Assembly: GCA_037441525.1 (NCBI GenBank)
Contig: JBBISA010000031.1
Span: forward strand, 1-45,815
Reading direction: 5' to 3'
DNA from: SKVR01 sp037441525
GTDB lineage: Bacteria > Bacteroidota > Bacteroidia > Bacteroidales > UBA7960
Length of the DNA: 45,815 nt
Shown: positions 1-9,894 of the stretch, one piece after another
Layout: every line of letters starts with the position of its first letter
Position numbering within the stretch: the first letter of the stretch is position 1
Made by a program: the position numbers and the translations under genes
The notes under the pieces: model-generated
Told to the model about the DNA's origin: nothing
The model's database searches: none
The model's input: only the letters and a program-made list of their open reading frames with translations

Positions 1-52
1 GGAAGGGAGGTTTAATTACCTTCTTTCTCTATTTTTTTATCGGACAATAGTG
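1..52. repeat. Left copy of terminal inverted repeat
   Basis: Positions 1-52 match the reverse complement of 45763-45813 over their whole length, with a single-base indel in a T run (positions 11-13). Similarity stops sharply after the shared CAATAGTG, at position 52 on this side. The inner boundary holds the string TTGTCCGATAAAAAAATAG when read from the other end. No transposase lies inside the window, so the repeat is probably the edge of an element located outside it, or an assembly break at such an element. The identity of the element is not recognised. Confidence 0.9.
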
Positions 53-153
53 ATTTGCAAATAATACTTAGAGATCGATGTATTTTCTTTTTCGGGTAAA
101 TCAGCATATTGAATATTTGTCCATTCATTTAGCTGGCTTACAGCCATTTTAAT

Positions 154-3060
154 TTACCGATTGTTAATTCTACTTGCATGCTTACTCTCGGGTGGCCCAA
201 GGTAAGTTGCCCTTTTGCCACCGGCATCAATCACAAATTTCTGGAAAACAATTCCTGCATCCATCATCCATATCTTAAGGGTATGAGCGCCAGGCTCGTT
301 AACCTTGTGTTTGGATGTTCTTATCTTAATGCGGTCACCCACCGACTGCATCCACCAGTTTGCATACTTATAATCTGGTACATCTTCACCTTCGTTTATA
401 TTAATGATCTGAGGCTCTTCATTATTAATGGAAACGGCAAAGTGCAAACCATCCTGTCTTTTGAAATCCTGAGTGGGTGAAACGAAGACTTCTACGGTGA
501 GTTCACCTGCATCAAACAGAGTAAACTCATACTCTAACCGTGGAGAGTCCTTTGTAAACTTTTGCCGGGGAACATTTACCGGCTCAGCAATTAGGGATGA
601 ATGAGTGCGGCCAAGATTGGGCACAACTGTCCAGTAAATATCTTTTGAGTTGATTTTACGACTGAAATTTGAAGCATCAATGGATACAACCCCGTTGTTT
701 TCAACAAAACCTGCCACTTCGGGGAGATCATTTCTGATGGGCACCCTGACGGTATATTCTTTTCCGGCACCTTTAACCACTATCTGTCCTGAAGCTCTCC
801 CTTTGGGTGATTTTGTCCAGTCGATACTCACATAAACTCTTTCATCGTACCTGATACTTCCTTCGGTTTTTGACAGAAGTATCCAATCGTTTTTGGCTTC
901 AATGGTGTAGTTCAGGATCCCTTCACCCATATTGAATACTTCCACGTAGTATTCCTGCAGGTTGTAGGGGTCATAATAGCTGAATGCGGGGCTGAAAAGG
1001 GGATGCCCTTCCACACTGTGGCCACCCCACGCCGGATTGAGCCCATGCTCAACCATAAAACCAAGTGTGGGAACATTTCGCGTTTGAATGTAAGATACTG
1101 CGGGCATCATATTGGCGCGCGGATGATTCCAGCTGGTATAACCTATTTTGGTTTGCGACATCATATGGTTCCATTTCCCACCTTCAAGCTCTTCGTGATA
1201 CTGGCGGGTAAGCTCTTCATCTTTAAAGAATAACTCTTTTGTCTTTTCGGCATAATAGTTTGCCGATGCACGGCCCTGCAAGCCAAACAGCCTGTTTTTT
1301 CCCGCTGCCACATACATTTCATTAATGTTGCAACTCATTTCGATGGGTGAATGCACCAACTGATAAAAAGCAGATTTATACCTTTCAGGAAGCTGGTTAT
1401 AGACCCTGGTGCTTCTTTCGAGCAGTTGCCTGAACTCATCTATGATCCTGTCTGCTTCGCGGTAGTTTTCAATACTGTAGGTGTCTGGCTTTAACATTTC
1501 GTGGGTTCGCCGGGAATTGTATTTTGTGTAAAGGGCCAGCAGTTCGGCAATTTCATCAGTGTGCAGGTCACCAAACAGGCGTTTTGCCCATCGCACATAG
1601 TACCCCGGCAGATCGCTGGCCTGTATGGCATCGGGATTCCAGGCATAATCGAGGAAAAAGCTGATGGGGAACTCCATGGGTTTTATGTCGCCCACATTCA
1701 CCAGCCAAAGCTCTCGTACCCCATAGTCATAAGTAAGTTTCATCTGTTCCCAGGTACGCTCAATCTGGGTTACGTTTTGCCAGCGGTAAGATACCGGTGC
1801 ACCAACATAATCGAAATGGTAATACATACCAAATCCCCCTTTACGGCCCAGGTATTCCTTGCGGGGCAAAATGCCCACATTTCCCCAGTTATCATCACAT
1901 AAAAGAACCATAATATCATCATCCACACGCATTCCCTTGAGCCAGTAGTCCTGTACTTCCTTGTAAATAGCCCATAACTGCGGGGTCTTTTCAGCAGGCT
2001 TTCCGGTAACATCGGCAATGATCTTCCGCTGGTCAGTAATAATTTCCTGCAAAAAGTCTATGGCAGTTTCCTCAGTCATGGCTTCATCTCCATCGCCACG
2101 CATACCCACGGTTATAAAACTTTCAAAGTTTCCGATGCGTTCAACGCCTCCCTTCCAGAATTGCTGCAGTTCTTCTTTGTTAGTTCTGTAGTTCCATTCA
2201 CCTCCATTTACATGTTGCCACTCGTTATGGGCTCGCATCATGGGCTCATGATGGGTGGTGGAAATTACGATACCATACTCATCGGCCACCTTCGGATTCA
2301 ATGGGTCATCCACATAAAACATGGATGGGATCCACATGGCGGGCCACAGGTAGTTGGCTTTATTTCTTAGCAAAAGCTCAAATACTTTCTCATAAAACTT
2401 ATGGTTGAGATCTCCGAAGGTCTCTGTGGCCCAGTTTCTAAGTGCCGGGGCTTCATCGTTTATGAATATCCCCCTGTACTTCACAGCCGGCTCCCCTATG
2501 GTGTAGGTTCCGGGTTTGATATAAATATTGTTCTTTGTTTTAACAGGAACATCGGCCCAGTAATGCCATGGTGAAACCCCAATCTGCTCTGAAAGGTCAT
2601 AGATTCCGAAAATGGTTCCCCGCTTGTCGCTACCTGCAATAATCAGGGCGGTTTCTACCCCCGGCATGGGGTTTCTAACCGTTTTAATGATGTATTTTTC
2701 CCACTTGCCGGTTAACTCATCAGGATTAATAATTCGATGTTTTACCAGGTCGTCGATCAGGGGGCTTTTCCCTATAGTGCCTACTATAACAACATTTCTG
2801 GCGGCAGTTAGGTTATCCGGAACCAGATCAGGTTTTCTGCCCGTTACCCTGAAAATATCTTGCTGTAAATCGTTGAAAGCCCTTATAACACCGGGAAAAT
2901 CGGCAGAGCTGACCACCAGTGTGGCGGATCCACGTGTTGTGCTTAAAGCAAAATAATTTCTGCCATTCTCTTCGGAAACATACTTTGAATTCATGACATT
3001 CTGAGCTTTCACTGGCACCAATATGCCTGTTAAAATTACAATTACAAGTAATAACCTCAT
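154..3060 (-). CDS. GH115 xylan alpha-1,2-glucuronidase (Sec-secreted copy)
   Basis: This 968-residue protein is a full-length family GH115 enzyme, which removes (4-O-methyl)glucuronic acid from internal and terminal xylose of glucuronoxylan. A Sec signal peptide spans about residues 1-20 (ending VKAQ), without a lipobox Cys. GH115 landmarks are seen in order: NDEAPAL (~201), HHEPMMRAH (~270), GMRGDGDE (~319), LCDDNWGN (~387) and YYHFDYVG (~413). The C-terminal part (~690-968) matches the family's beta-sandwich C-terminal region and ends without a T9SS sorting domain. It is the last gene of the GH30-CE15-CotH-GH115 run, 125 bp after the CotH gene. A second GH115 lies at 16706-19600. The family call is very sure; substrate is inferred from family and context. 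Confidence 0.95.
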   Translation of the reverse strand: MRLLLVIVILTGILVPVKAQNVMNSKYVSEENGRNYFALSTTRGSATLVVSSADFPGVIRAFNDLQQDIFRVTGRKPDLVPDNLTAARNVVIVGTIGKSPLIDDLVKHRIINPDELTGKWEKYIIKTVRNPMPGVETALIIAGSDKRGTIFGIYDLSEQIGVSPWHYWADVPVKTKNNIYIKPGTYTIGEPAVKYRGIFINDEAPALRNWATETFGDLNHKFYEKVFELLLRNKANYLWPAMWIPSMFYVDDPLNPKVADEYGIVISTTHHEPMMRAHNEWQHVNGGEWNYRTNKEELQQFWKGGVERIGNFESFITVGMRGDGDEAMTEETAIDFLQEIITDQRKIIADVTGKPAEKTPQLWAIYKEVQDYWLKGMRVDDDIMVLLCDDNWGNVGILPRKEYLGRKGGFGMYYHFDYVGAPVSYRWQNVTQIERTWEQMKLTYDYGVRELWLVNVGDIKPMEFPISFFLDYAWNPDAIQASDLPGYYVRWAKRLFGDLHTDEIAELLALYTKYNSRRTHEMLKPDTYSIENYREADRIIDEFRQLLERSTRVYNQLPERYKSAFYQLVHSPIEMSCNINEMYVAAGKNRLFGLQGRASANYYAEKTKELFFKDEELTRQYHEELEGGKWNHMMSQTKIGYTSWNHPRANMMPAVSYIQTRNVPTLGFMVEHGLNPAWGGHSVEGHPLFSPAFSYYDPYNLQEYYVEVFNMGEGILNYTIEAKNDWILLSKTEGSIRYDERVYVSIDWTKSPKGRASGQIVVKGAGKEYTVRVPIRNDLPEVAGFVENNGVVSIDASNFSRKINSKDIYWTVVPNLGRTHSSLIAEPVNVPRQKFTKDSPRLEYEFTLFDAGELTVEVFVSPTQDFKRQDGLHFAVSINNEEPQIININEGEDVPDYKYANWWMQSVGDRIKIRTSKHKVNEPGAHTLKIWMMDAGIVFQKFVIDAGGKRATYLGPPESKHASRINNR

Positions 3061-3185
3061 TATGTTAAAATTTTGAATTGTATTGAGAACTTTTCTTTTA
3101 AATCTTTTTTGTCAACATCAGGTGATCGACCATTTTTTTTATTTCATGTATGCATCTTCACGAACCTGCTACTGCACTTAAAATC

Positions 3186-6100
3186 TTACAGCTGTTGTTT
3201 AACCAGCTTTATAAATTGCACATTGGCATTTCCGTCAAAAACTTTTAAAACATAAACACCAGGCCCTATGTGCGCCAGATCAAGTAATGAAATTTCATCT
3301 TTGAGTATCCCGCTATGAATCAATTGCCCATTCAGATTATAAAGCTTAAATTCTGAACCGGTAAAAGCTTGATCGATCTGAATACTGATCAGACTATGAA
3401 ATGGATTGGGATAAGCTGAAATAAAGCCGGGCTTCTCATCCAATTCGGGATTGATATTGTTGAAAATGAACTGAGTGCCCCTTATTGCGATGTTGTTAAA
3501 AGTAACTCTGTTGCCATCATCTTTTGTCATATCGGTTCCCGCAAAACGAATGCGTAATTTAAAATCTGGATTATTGTCGGCAAGTGTCATCTGGCTTAGA
3601 TTCACATCAAATTGCTTGTAATTACCTGTTAGCACAGCATCAGAAACAACTATTCCGGTTTGCATCCATTGCTGTGAATCCTTATTAAAATAATCAATTA
3701 CCAGGCTGTTGGCAGCACCTTCGTCCTTTGCAGCAAAGCTGAGCATGATGTTCCGGTAATTTTCTGTGCTAAAATCAATGATCAGCGTATTTTCAAATCC
3801 ATTGCTCAAAAATGGTTGTTTCAATTGTATGCCTCTCATCTCAAAATTGCCATAGGCAAGATTGTTATTGGCTTTGGGATAATAATTAACCGGAGTAGGT
3901 GCATTTCGTCTCTCCATCGAACCCTTCCGCCAGTCTGGATGCCCCGATTCAAAGGGATAACCGGCTCCCATAGAAGAATGAAAACTTATGGTTGCAGGAC
4001 TGCCATTGGCTGAAAAAGTTGATTGGATGGTTTGTAAAGGGGTGTCATTTTCAAGATGGTTGTCCATTAACCAGAAATAAAGAAGTTCATACTCACTTTC
4101 AGGTATGGGGATAAAGTTGGCCTTTAGCGAAAAGTTTCCTGTTGGGTTGATGATCAGTGCCGCTTCATTGCTGTTGCTTGCACCCGACCAGTGGCTGAAC
4201 TGGTACCCGGGTTTAGGGATTGCGGCTATTTTTAATGGGATGCTACGAAAATAGATTCCCGTCCAGGGCCATGGATTGACAGAAATGCCCGGTGTATTTT
4301 CGGCGATCTCAATAGTGTTGATTTTAATGTAACCATGTTCAGAATTGGAAACATCTAATGTAGCTGTAAGATTGCTGCTGATGTTAAATCTGCTTCTGAT
4401 GTGGTTGCGGGCATTTTCCGGTCTTTTTTCAGCAAACTCGCACATGTGTTCAACATGTGCTTCCCAGTTGTGCAGGGTATTCCACCTTTCGCGGTGCAGG
4501 GGGATCTCATCGGCAATTCTGCCGGCCATTTCGTTGATCATGCCAACGAGTCTTTCGGGCAAAAAAGCAGAATTTAAAAGATCAGCATAGCGGTTTATAA
4601 AGTCGTTTCGGAAGGAAGTATTTTCAAGCAGTTTCGATAGAATAATTGTGGACCATCCGGTACCTGTGCTCGCTCCCTGAAGGGTGTTATGGGTAAAGCT
4701 GTTGGCGCCACTCCATCCAAAGCCGTGGTCGGTGTCAAACATCATCCAGCGCCAGCGTCCATCCTGTCCATAAGGTGCGTCGGGGGTAAACTGGTCGGTC
4801 CGCTTCCTGAAATAATCTATGTTATTACCTGGCCAGTCAGTATTTCGTGCATAGATCTGGGCAATATGGTAATTCATGAAATTATCGGTGTCGATAAGGG
4901 TTTTTACATGGTTGTAGTTATCTGTAATTGCCAGGTTGTTATTTTCAATAAAGTTCCGGGTCATCAGGTAATGTGCATTGATGCCAATTTTGGCCGATGC
5001 ATTTCCGGTAAGGTAATCAAGTTCTGCTTCGGCAATTCCATATTTCCGCTCAAGATAATGCTGGTCGTAGCGCTCACGCAGGTTTAGCAATCCCCAGTAC
5101 TCACCATTCACGTATGTTATAACGGGCATATAATCCATTATGTCAAATCCAAGGTGAGAAACCATTTTATGGATAAATGCATCCCTGAAATAAACAGCCG
5201 GAGAGTAGGTCCATTGAAAGGCACCACCAATCCAGTAGTTGCCGGCATCATTTCCAGAGTTTCGAAGCAACAGACGCTTAAAGCTTCCCGAATTGCCCGA
5301 TCCGAAAAAGGGGTAGTCAAAGGAATTTTTGGCATCATATTCAGAGCGGGCGTATAACCTGAAGGTTTTATTCTGCACGTGTCGCGAAAAACTGCCATGG
5401 AGTCTGAGCCCGATGTTTTGGTTGATTACCTCCTTTTCATTAACAAAGTACTGAAAGGATGCAGGTTTTTCGGTTTCTATTCCCCGTCGGCGATAATTCG
5501 CCTGCACGTGACCGTTGGTAATCCCGTTGGGATTGTTCTTGCGCCAGTTGTCGAAGTCTATACCTGCCACATAAATTCCTTTATTATAATCGAACAGATC
5601 GTCTTCGTTAACAGCTATGGATGCAATGGGTAAATCACCTGCAAATGCTGATGCTTCAGACACAAAGTAGGTATTTGTAATAACACGGCTGCTTACCCCA
5701 TTCACTATTGCGGCAGCCCTCACAACTGTTGCTTTTTTTATAGGATTGGTTGGCAAATAATCGGGTGCGTAGTGCCATGTTGATGAAATGCTGGCAAGTT
5801 TATTAGGCTCAGGGCTCCGGTCTGAAATATACACAGGCTGGGTATATGCCACTGATGTGTAGGTATTGGTAAGCAAAGGCCCGGTTGGTTGACCGGGATT
5901 CTGGGGATATTGATTTTTATACTTGTAACTTACCCCGGAAAGGTTGGTAATCTTTGGCTCTGATCCATCGGTGGTATATACAATGGTGGCATTATTATCA
6001 GCGTGCGAAAGAGTAAGGGTGAACCCATCGGCGTAAAATCCGGAGGGATGCGAAAAAACAGGCGGATCGGGCGGATGAAAGGTTGTAGTTGAGCTATTGG

Positions 6101-6599
6101 ATGCACCCGGGGTAACCTGGGTATAATAAAACCAGTTGCCTGTGCCATTGGGTAATCTTCCGTAGGAATACCCCGTTGGAATAGATGTGGGTGGCAGTTG
6201 ATCTATGATTGTACCATCTGGTTTGGTAAGGATTAATTCTTCACCTGCTGCGCTGATGCTAAAATTGGTGTGCAGCGGCTTACCGGGTGTTGTCCGGTTT
6301 TTTCCTGACGCCCAAACCAGAATAAACTGACCAGGTTGAATGCCTACCGAAGGAAAAACCCACTTAAAAGGTAAATTGCTATTGTCAGACAATCCATATC
6401 CGGCAAGACTCATAGGATTGGAGCCGTAATTATAAATCTCTATCCAATCCGAATTATCACCGTCTTCATCTGCTATGCTGTTTGTGTTGGAGGCCATTAC
6501 TTCGTTGATGGCAATAGTCTGGGCTGCTGATGTACTCCAAAACAACAGGACAAAACTCAGCAGCAATATCCAAATTTTGATATGGTGTGGCTTTTCCAT
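3186..6599 (-). CDS. Secreted CotH-kinase-like protein with lamin-tail domain and T9SS sorting domain
   Basis: This 1137-residue protein has a signal peptide (1-26), a lamin-tail domain (~29-150, INEVMASN through WIEIYNYG), a chitobiase C-terminal-like segment (~180-315, IVYTTDGSEP), a CotH domain (~322-740), a divergent InlB-type beta repeat (~765-832, FSHWSG), a further beta-sandwich (~840-1050) and a T9SS type A sorting domain (~1060-1137, YPNP). CotH signatures are RLHGSFSR, the NTDWPGNN stretch (~586) and FDTDHGFG (~621), the acidic motif expected near the metal/ATP site of this atypical kinase fold. CotH proteins phosphorylate spore coat proteins in Bacillus, and CotH domains also occur with dockerins in cellulosomal systems. 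Here it lies inside a xylan-degrading operon, between CE15 and GH115. The domain call is firm; the role is unknown. Confidence 0.9.
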   Translation of the reverse strand: MEKPHHIKIWILLLSFVLLFWSTSAAQTIAINEVMASNTNSIADEDGDNSDWIEIYNYGSNPMSLAGYGLSDNSNLPFKWVFPSVGIQPGQFILVWASGKNRTTPGKPLHTNFSISAAGEELILTKPDGTIIDQLPPTSIPTGYSYGRLPNGTGNWFYYTQVTPGASNSSTTTFHPPDPPVFSHPSGFYADGFTLTLSHADNNATIVYTTDGSEPKITNLSGVSYKYKNQYPQNPGQPTGPLLTNTYTSVAYTQPVYISDRSPEPNKLASISSTWHYAPDYLPTNPIKKATVVRAAAIVNGVSSRVITNTYFVSEASAFAGDLPIASIAVNEDDLFDYNKGIYVAGIDFDNWRKNNPNGITNGHVQANYRRRGIETEKPASFQYFVNEKEVINQNIGLRLHGSFSRHVQNKTFRLYARSEYDAKNSFDYPFFGSGNSGSFKRLLLRNSGNDAGNYWIGGAFQWTYSPAVYFRDAFIHKMVSHLGFDIMDYMPVITYVNGEYWGLLNLRERYDQHYLERKYGIAEAELDYLTGNASAKIGINAHYLMTRNFIENNNLAITDNYNHVKTLIDTDNFMNYHIAQIYARNTDWPGNNIDYFRKRTDQFTPDAPYGQDGRWRWMMFDTDHGFGWSGANSFTHNTLQGASTGTGWSTIILSKLLENTSFRNDFINRYADLLNSAFLPERLVGMINEMAGRIADEIPLHRERWNTLHNWEAHVEHMCEFAEKRPENARNHIRSRFNISSNLTATLDVSNSEHGYIKINTIEIAENTPGISVNPWPWTGIYFRSIPLKIAAIPKPGYQFSHWSGASNSNEAALIINPTGNFSLKANFIPIPESEYELLYFWLMDNHLENDTPLQTIQSTFSANGSPATISFHSSMGAGYPFESGHPDWRKGSMERRNAPTPVNYYPKANNNLAYGNFEMRGIQLKQPFLSNGFENTLIIDFSTENYRNIMLSFAAKDEGAANSLVIDYFNKDSQQWMQTGIVVSDAVLTGNYKQFDVNLSQMTLADNNPDFKLRIRFAGTDMTKDDGNRVTFNNIAIRGTQFIFNNINPELDEKPGFISAYPNPFHSLISIQIDQAFTGSEFKLYNLNGQLIHSGILKDEISLLDLAHIGPGVYVLKVFDGNANVQFIKLVKQQL

Positions 6600-6855
6600 T
6601 GTAATTAAAATCTTGGGTGATTCAGAATTAAATTCTGGTACAACTGTTATCTGTCTTCATTTCCGCAGGTAATTCACTATTCTTGGCTAATTCAGCGTTG
6701 CTTTGATTGAAAAAAACGTGCAGGCCCTGTTGTAATAAAACAGGTTTTGAAATATACTCATCCGGCGACCTGTGAAATCTCCACAAGTCACCGGATGAGT
6801 TATATAATCTGGTATTCATAATCAAATCACTTCAGTATTTATCCGAACCAGCGGG
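6600..6855 (-). other. CE15-CotH intergenic region with long hairpin
   Basis: A near-perfect inverted repeat occupies 6756-6774 and 6782-6800 (17 of 19 positions paired, 7-nt loop AAATCTC). A second short hairpin, CCTGTT/AACAGG, sits at about 6725-6743. On the minus-strand transcript both lie between the CE15 stop and the CotH start. No long U run follows the large stem, so a classical terminator is not obvious; an mRNA-stabilising or processing hairpin that sets different levels for the upstream and downstream genes is a plausible inference. A 65-codon open frame (6628-6825) crosses the hairpin and is not considered a gene. Confidence 0.7.
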
Positions 6856-9800
6856 TTATTTTAAAGTCATTTTTCTGCTGAGCGAAATATCGCCGGCGGT
6901 AAGGGTATAAATATAAATTCCCCTTGATAACTCCTGAGTATCAAACTCGAGTATATGTTTTCCGGGGGCAAATACCTTACCGGCTATTTGAGCAATTTCC
7001 ATCCCCAGAAGGTTATACACCTTCAACGAAACGTATTGCTGAGCTGGTATTTCGAACGTAAAGCGAGTAATTTCATTGGCGGGGTTTGGGAAATTTTGAT
7101 GAAGCGAGTAGCCTGCACCCTTTGATAATCCTTCAAACGCAACTGAAACCAAAGGATCGGGCTCGCCCATTCCTTCCGGAGCAAAAGGGTAATTGGTAAT
7201 ACAAATCTTATCCAGGAAAGCACCATCTTCCCGATATCCAATTGTAATGGAATGTTGGCCGGCAGTAAAATGGGCAGATAAAAAGTTGTTCCAAAGCCAT
7301 GCGCCGCTCGTGCTCAATCCGTTGAGCATTGTAAATGAGCCATTATTAACCCTCAGCCAAAAAGAGTCATCATCGAAAGATGCGCAGTTTATGCGGGCAA
7401 AAATATTATATACACCTGGTTCTGTAATGGTGAATGGTATGGTAATTAAGCCCGCTGCAGTGGTTGGAGCACTTGATATTGCCTGTGTTCCTGGTTTAAC
7501 GGTAATGTACTTTCCATTTGATGCCAGAGCAGAATTTACCATTAAAAAGTCAGAACCTTGTGTTTCGGTTACAAATCTCTCTGCTTCGAACCAATGGTAT
7601 TCGTAACTGCCAGAGGCGGGTGTCGGGAACTCGGGTTTGTTGGTTCCCCACCAATTGATCCAACGCTGATGGTCTACATTTTCGTAGATGCTTCTCATCC
7701 GAACAGTATTTACATCCATCTTGCCTAAGAGAAATTTATCCACAAAGGCTTCAATTTCAGGATACATGCCGGTTGGCAACTGACAGTGGTTGTGGCCACC
7801 CATGATGGTGAACCCAATTCTGTCTTCAATGCCAAAAGTTTTATATACTTCGCGCGCTGCCATAATGGAAACATAACCCGATTGATCGGCAAGCCAGATA
7901 TAGTTTGGGTTTCCGATATGAAATAGTGCCCGTGGTGCAATCATGGCCGCCAGTTCATGATGATCGTGGGGCAGGCGGGCAGTATTGGTGCCACTAAATG
8001 TAAACATATCGTTTTTAAACCAGTTTCTATCGGTAGCTCCAAGCTTTTCTACATCGCCCAGGGTTTCAGATACACGCCATGCAGGTACACCACCGCCTCC
8101 CGATTCCTGTGCAATAGTCAGGGCTATGCGCTCATCGAAGGCACCGGCAAACAATGCCATTTTCCCGGCATAGGAGCAACCTGTTACACCTATATGATTC
8201 AGGTTGATGGGCAATGTTTCCTGGCAAATCTCAAGTCCGTCTATTATACGGCTCACACCCCATGCCCAGGCGGCATACTGGCCATGGTTATCAACGTTAA
8301 ACTGCGGATATAGACGGTAAAATGGATCGCTGTTCCTGTGATTGTTGTAGGTGGTAACCTGGTTGTGCGAGAATGTAATGCGCGCTACATTGCGTGTAGT
8401 AAAAATAGCTGCTGGCAAGCTTCCTGTGCCAGAGTTCATACCAATAATAGCCGGGAAAGGGCCCGGACCCGCTGGGAGCACCACGGTGGCAGTAATGGTT
8501 AATGTTTGGCCATTGGCAGGATTGGTAACTGTTACAGTAAGCTGAGTACCCGAAAAGGTTGCTGTAACATTTTCTCTGGCTACCACAGGTTTCTCGCCTA
8601 TCTCGTAGTGTTGTATTTCCCAGGCAATTTCTGACCGCCGTTTACTCCAATCACTAAATTTGGTTGAACGGGCAGCAGCAGCATCGGTCCAGCTATGCGG
8701 ATCGGTGGCCGACCACATAAAAGGATCAGTCAATGGCAACACCACAGGTAGCTGATTGAATGTGGGCAGCAACGGCTTGCCAAAACCAACTCCGGTATTC
8801 TCAACCCTGTAAACCAGGGGTATTCCTTCTTCCTGCTCATTGGCGAGCTCATACTCTGCTGTTGCACGAAGCAAATTGCTAAGTGCAGGCCCCAAATCAT
8901 TGGTTTGCGTAGCTTCACCATCACGAATGGCTTCTGCCAGGGCAATGGCGGCCAAAAATTCATCTCTTCCTTTATAATCGGGCGTTTCGCTGGCAAATAA
9001 GTTGGCAGCATCAATGGCTTCTTTAAGTGCAGCGTAGGGTGCCAGTGCTTCACTTACAAGTGTCATAGCGTTGGTGAGTGTCTCAATGGCATCCTGCAGC
9101 TGGGCCTCAGCTTCGTCTGATGCTGCTTCCCCTGCTGCAATGGCGGCAAGTAAAACAGCATCAACACCGTTGGGTATATCATCGGGATTTATAGCCAGCG
9201 CAATTGCAAGCAAATTATTCTTTTCTGCCACCAGAGCATTTAATCCTGATCCAAGAAATTCAAGCTGAATATCGTCAATCAGAAACACTTTGTTGGTTCC
9301 GTTGTTGGCCCCCATATCGGCCAGAGCGATGGTAAGCACAACATCTTCGCCCCTGATTATCTTAAAGGGGAGTTCAAGGGTTTCCCAGGGCAAATCATAT
9401 TCAGTATTTATGACAGCATTGGCAGTGTAGGCATCAAACAATCCTTCCTTTACCGATACAGTGCCTACAGTTGAAGCATTGGCACTTGAATTGGTTTTCA
9501 GGGTAAGTTTATAGTTGCCAGGTACAAGATCAGCAATGGCTTGATTCAGTGATAAAACAGGCTGATTCCAGCTGGCGCGCAGGTAAACAAAGTAATCGCC
9601 ATCAACCGGGGTGTAATACTTACCTGTTTGATTGAAAATTTCATCGGTTGCCGATGCCACCCTAATGACCTCGGTACCTGCACTGCCAAAGGTGTAAGTC
9701 CAGCCATTGGGCACATAGCTTGGGTTTGCCGTTACTGTTACCTCGTAAGTGCCATTTTCAAATCCCGGATTCGATATTTTATGTGTCGCATCTTCCGGAT

Positions 9801-9882
9801 TGGCTGCCAGGGATGTCATTATTAAACCTGTTAATAATGATGTGAAAAGGAAAATTTTGCGCGAAATGGTTCTGTTTATCAT
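6856..9882 (-). CDS. CE15 glucuronoyl esterase, multidomain, T9SS-exported
   Basis: This 1008-residue protein belongs to carbohydrate esterase family 15, which cleaves esters between lignin alcohols and (methyl)glucuronic acid on xylan. After a signal peptide (1-27) come a jelly-roll module (~33-211), a helical alanine-rich FIVAR-like segment (~214-350), the CE15 alpha/beta-hydrolase (~354-725), a CBM6/35-like module (~760-890) and a T9SS sorting domain (~925-1008, FPNP). The nucleophile is S570 in GCSYAGK; E593 (AQESGGGG) and H699 (GGHNHC) complete a likely triad. Characterised CE15 enzymes usually have Arg directly after the Ser (GCSRxGK); here it is Tyr571. The start is 12 bp past the GH30 stop, so the two genes are surely co-transcribed. 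Family call very confident; function inferred from family and context. Confidence 0.93.
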   Translation of the reverse strand: MINRTISRKIFLFTSLLTGLIMTSLAANPEDATHKISNPGFENGTYEVTVTANPSYVPNGWTYTFGSAGTEVIRVASATDEIFNQTGKYYTPVDGDYFVYLRASWNQPVLSLNQAIADLVPGNYKLTLKTNSSANASTVGTVSVKEGLFDAYTANAVINTEYDLPWETLELPFKIIRGEDVVLTIALADMGANNGTNKVFLIDDIQLEFLGSGLNALVAEKNNLLAIALAINPDDIPNGVDAVLLAAIAAGEAASDEAEAQLQDAIETLTNAMTLVSEALAPYAALKEAIDAANLFASETPDYKGRDEFLAAIALAEAIRDGEATQTNDLGPALSNLLRATAEYELANEQEEGIPLVYRVENTGVGFGKPLLPTFNQLPVVLPLTDPFMWSATDPHSWTDAAAARSTKFSDWSKRRSEIAWEIQHYEIGEKPVVARENVTATFSGTQLTVTVTNPANGQTLTITATVVLPAGPGPFPAIIGMNSGTGSLPAAIFTTRNVARITFSHNQVTTYNNHRNSDPFYRLYPQFNVDNHGQYAAWAWGVSRIIDGLEICQETLPINLNHIGVTGCSYAGKMALFAGAFDERIALTIAQESGGGGVPAWRVSETLGDVEKLGATDRNWFKNDMFTFSGTNTARLPHDHHELAAMIAPRALFHIGNPNYIWLADQSGYVSIMAAREVYKTFGIEDRIGFTIMGGHNHCQLPTGMYPEIEAFVDKFLLGKMDVNTVRMRSIYENVDHQRWINWWGTNKPEFPTPASGSYEYHWFEAERFVTETQGSDFLMVNSALASNGKYITVKPGTQAISSAPTTAAGLITIPFTITEPGVYNIFARINCASFDDDSFWLRVNNGSFTMLNGLSTSGAWLWNNFLSAHFTAGQHSITIGYREDGAFLDKICITNYPFAPEGMGEPDPLVSVAFEGLSKGAGYSLHQNFPNPANEITRFTFEIPAQQYVSLKVYNLLGMEIAQIAGKVFAPGKHILEFDTQELSRGIYIYTLTAGDISLSRKMTLK

Positions 9883-9894
9883 AACCAGATTGGT

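Noticed and set aside
6628..6825. 65-codon open frame between the CE15 and CotH genes
   Set aside because: It runs through the 19-bp hairpin, has no clear ribosome binding signal and no recognisable sequence features.
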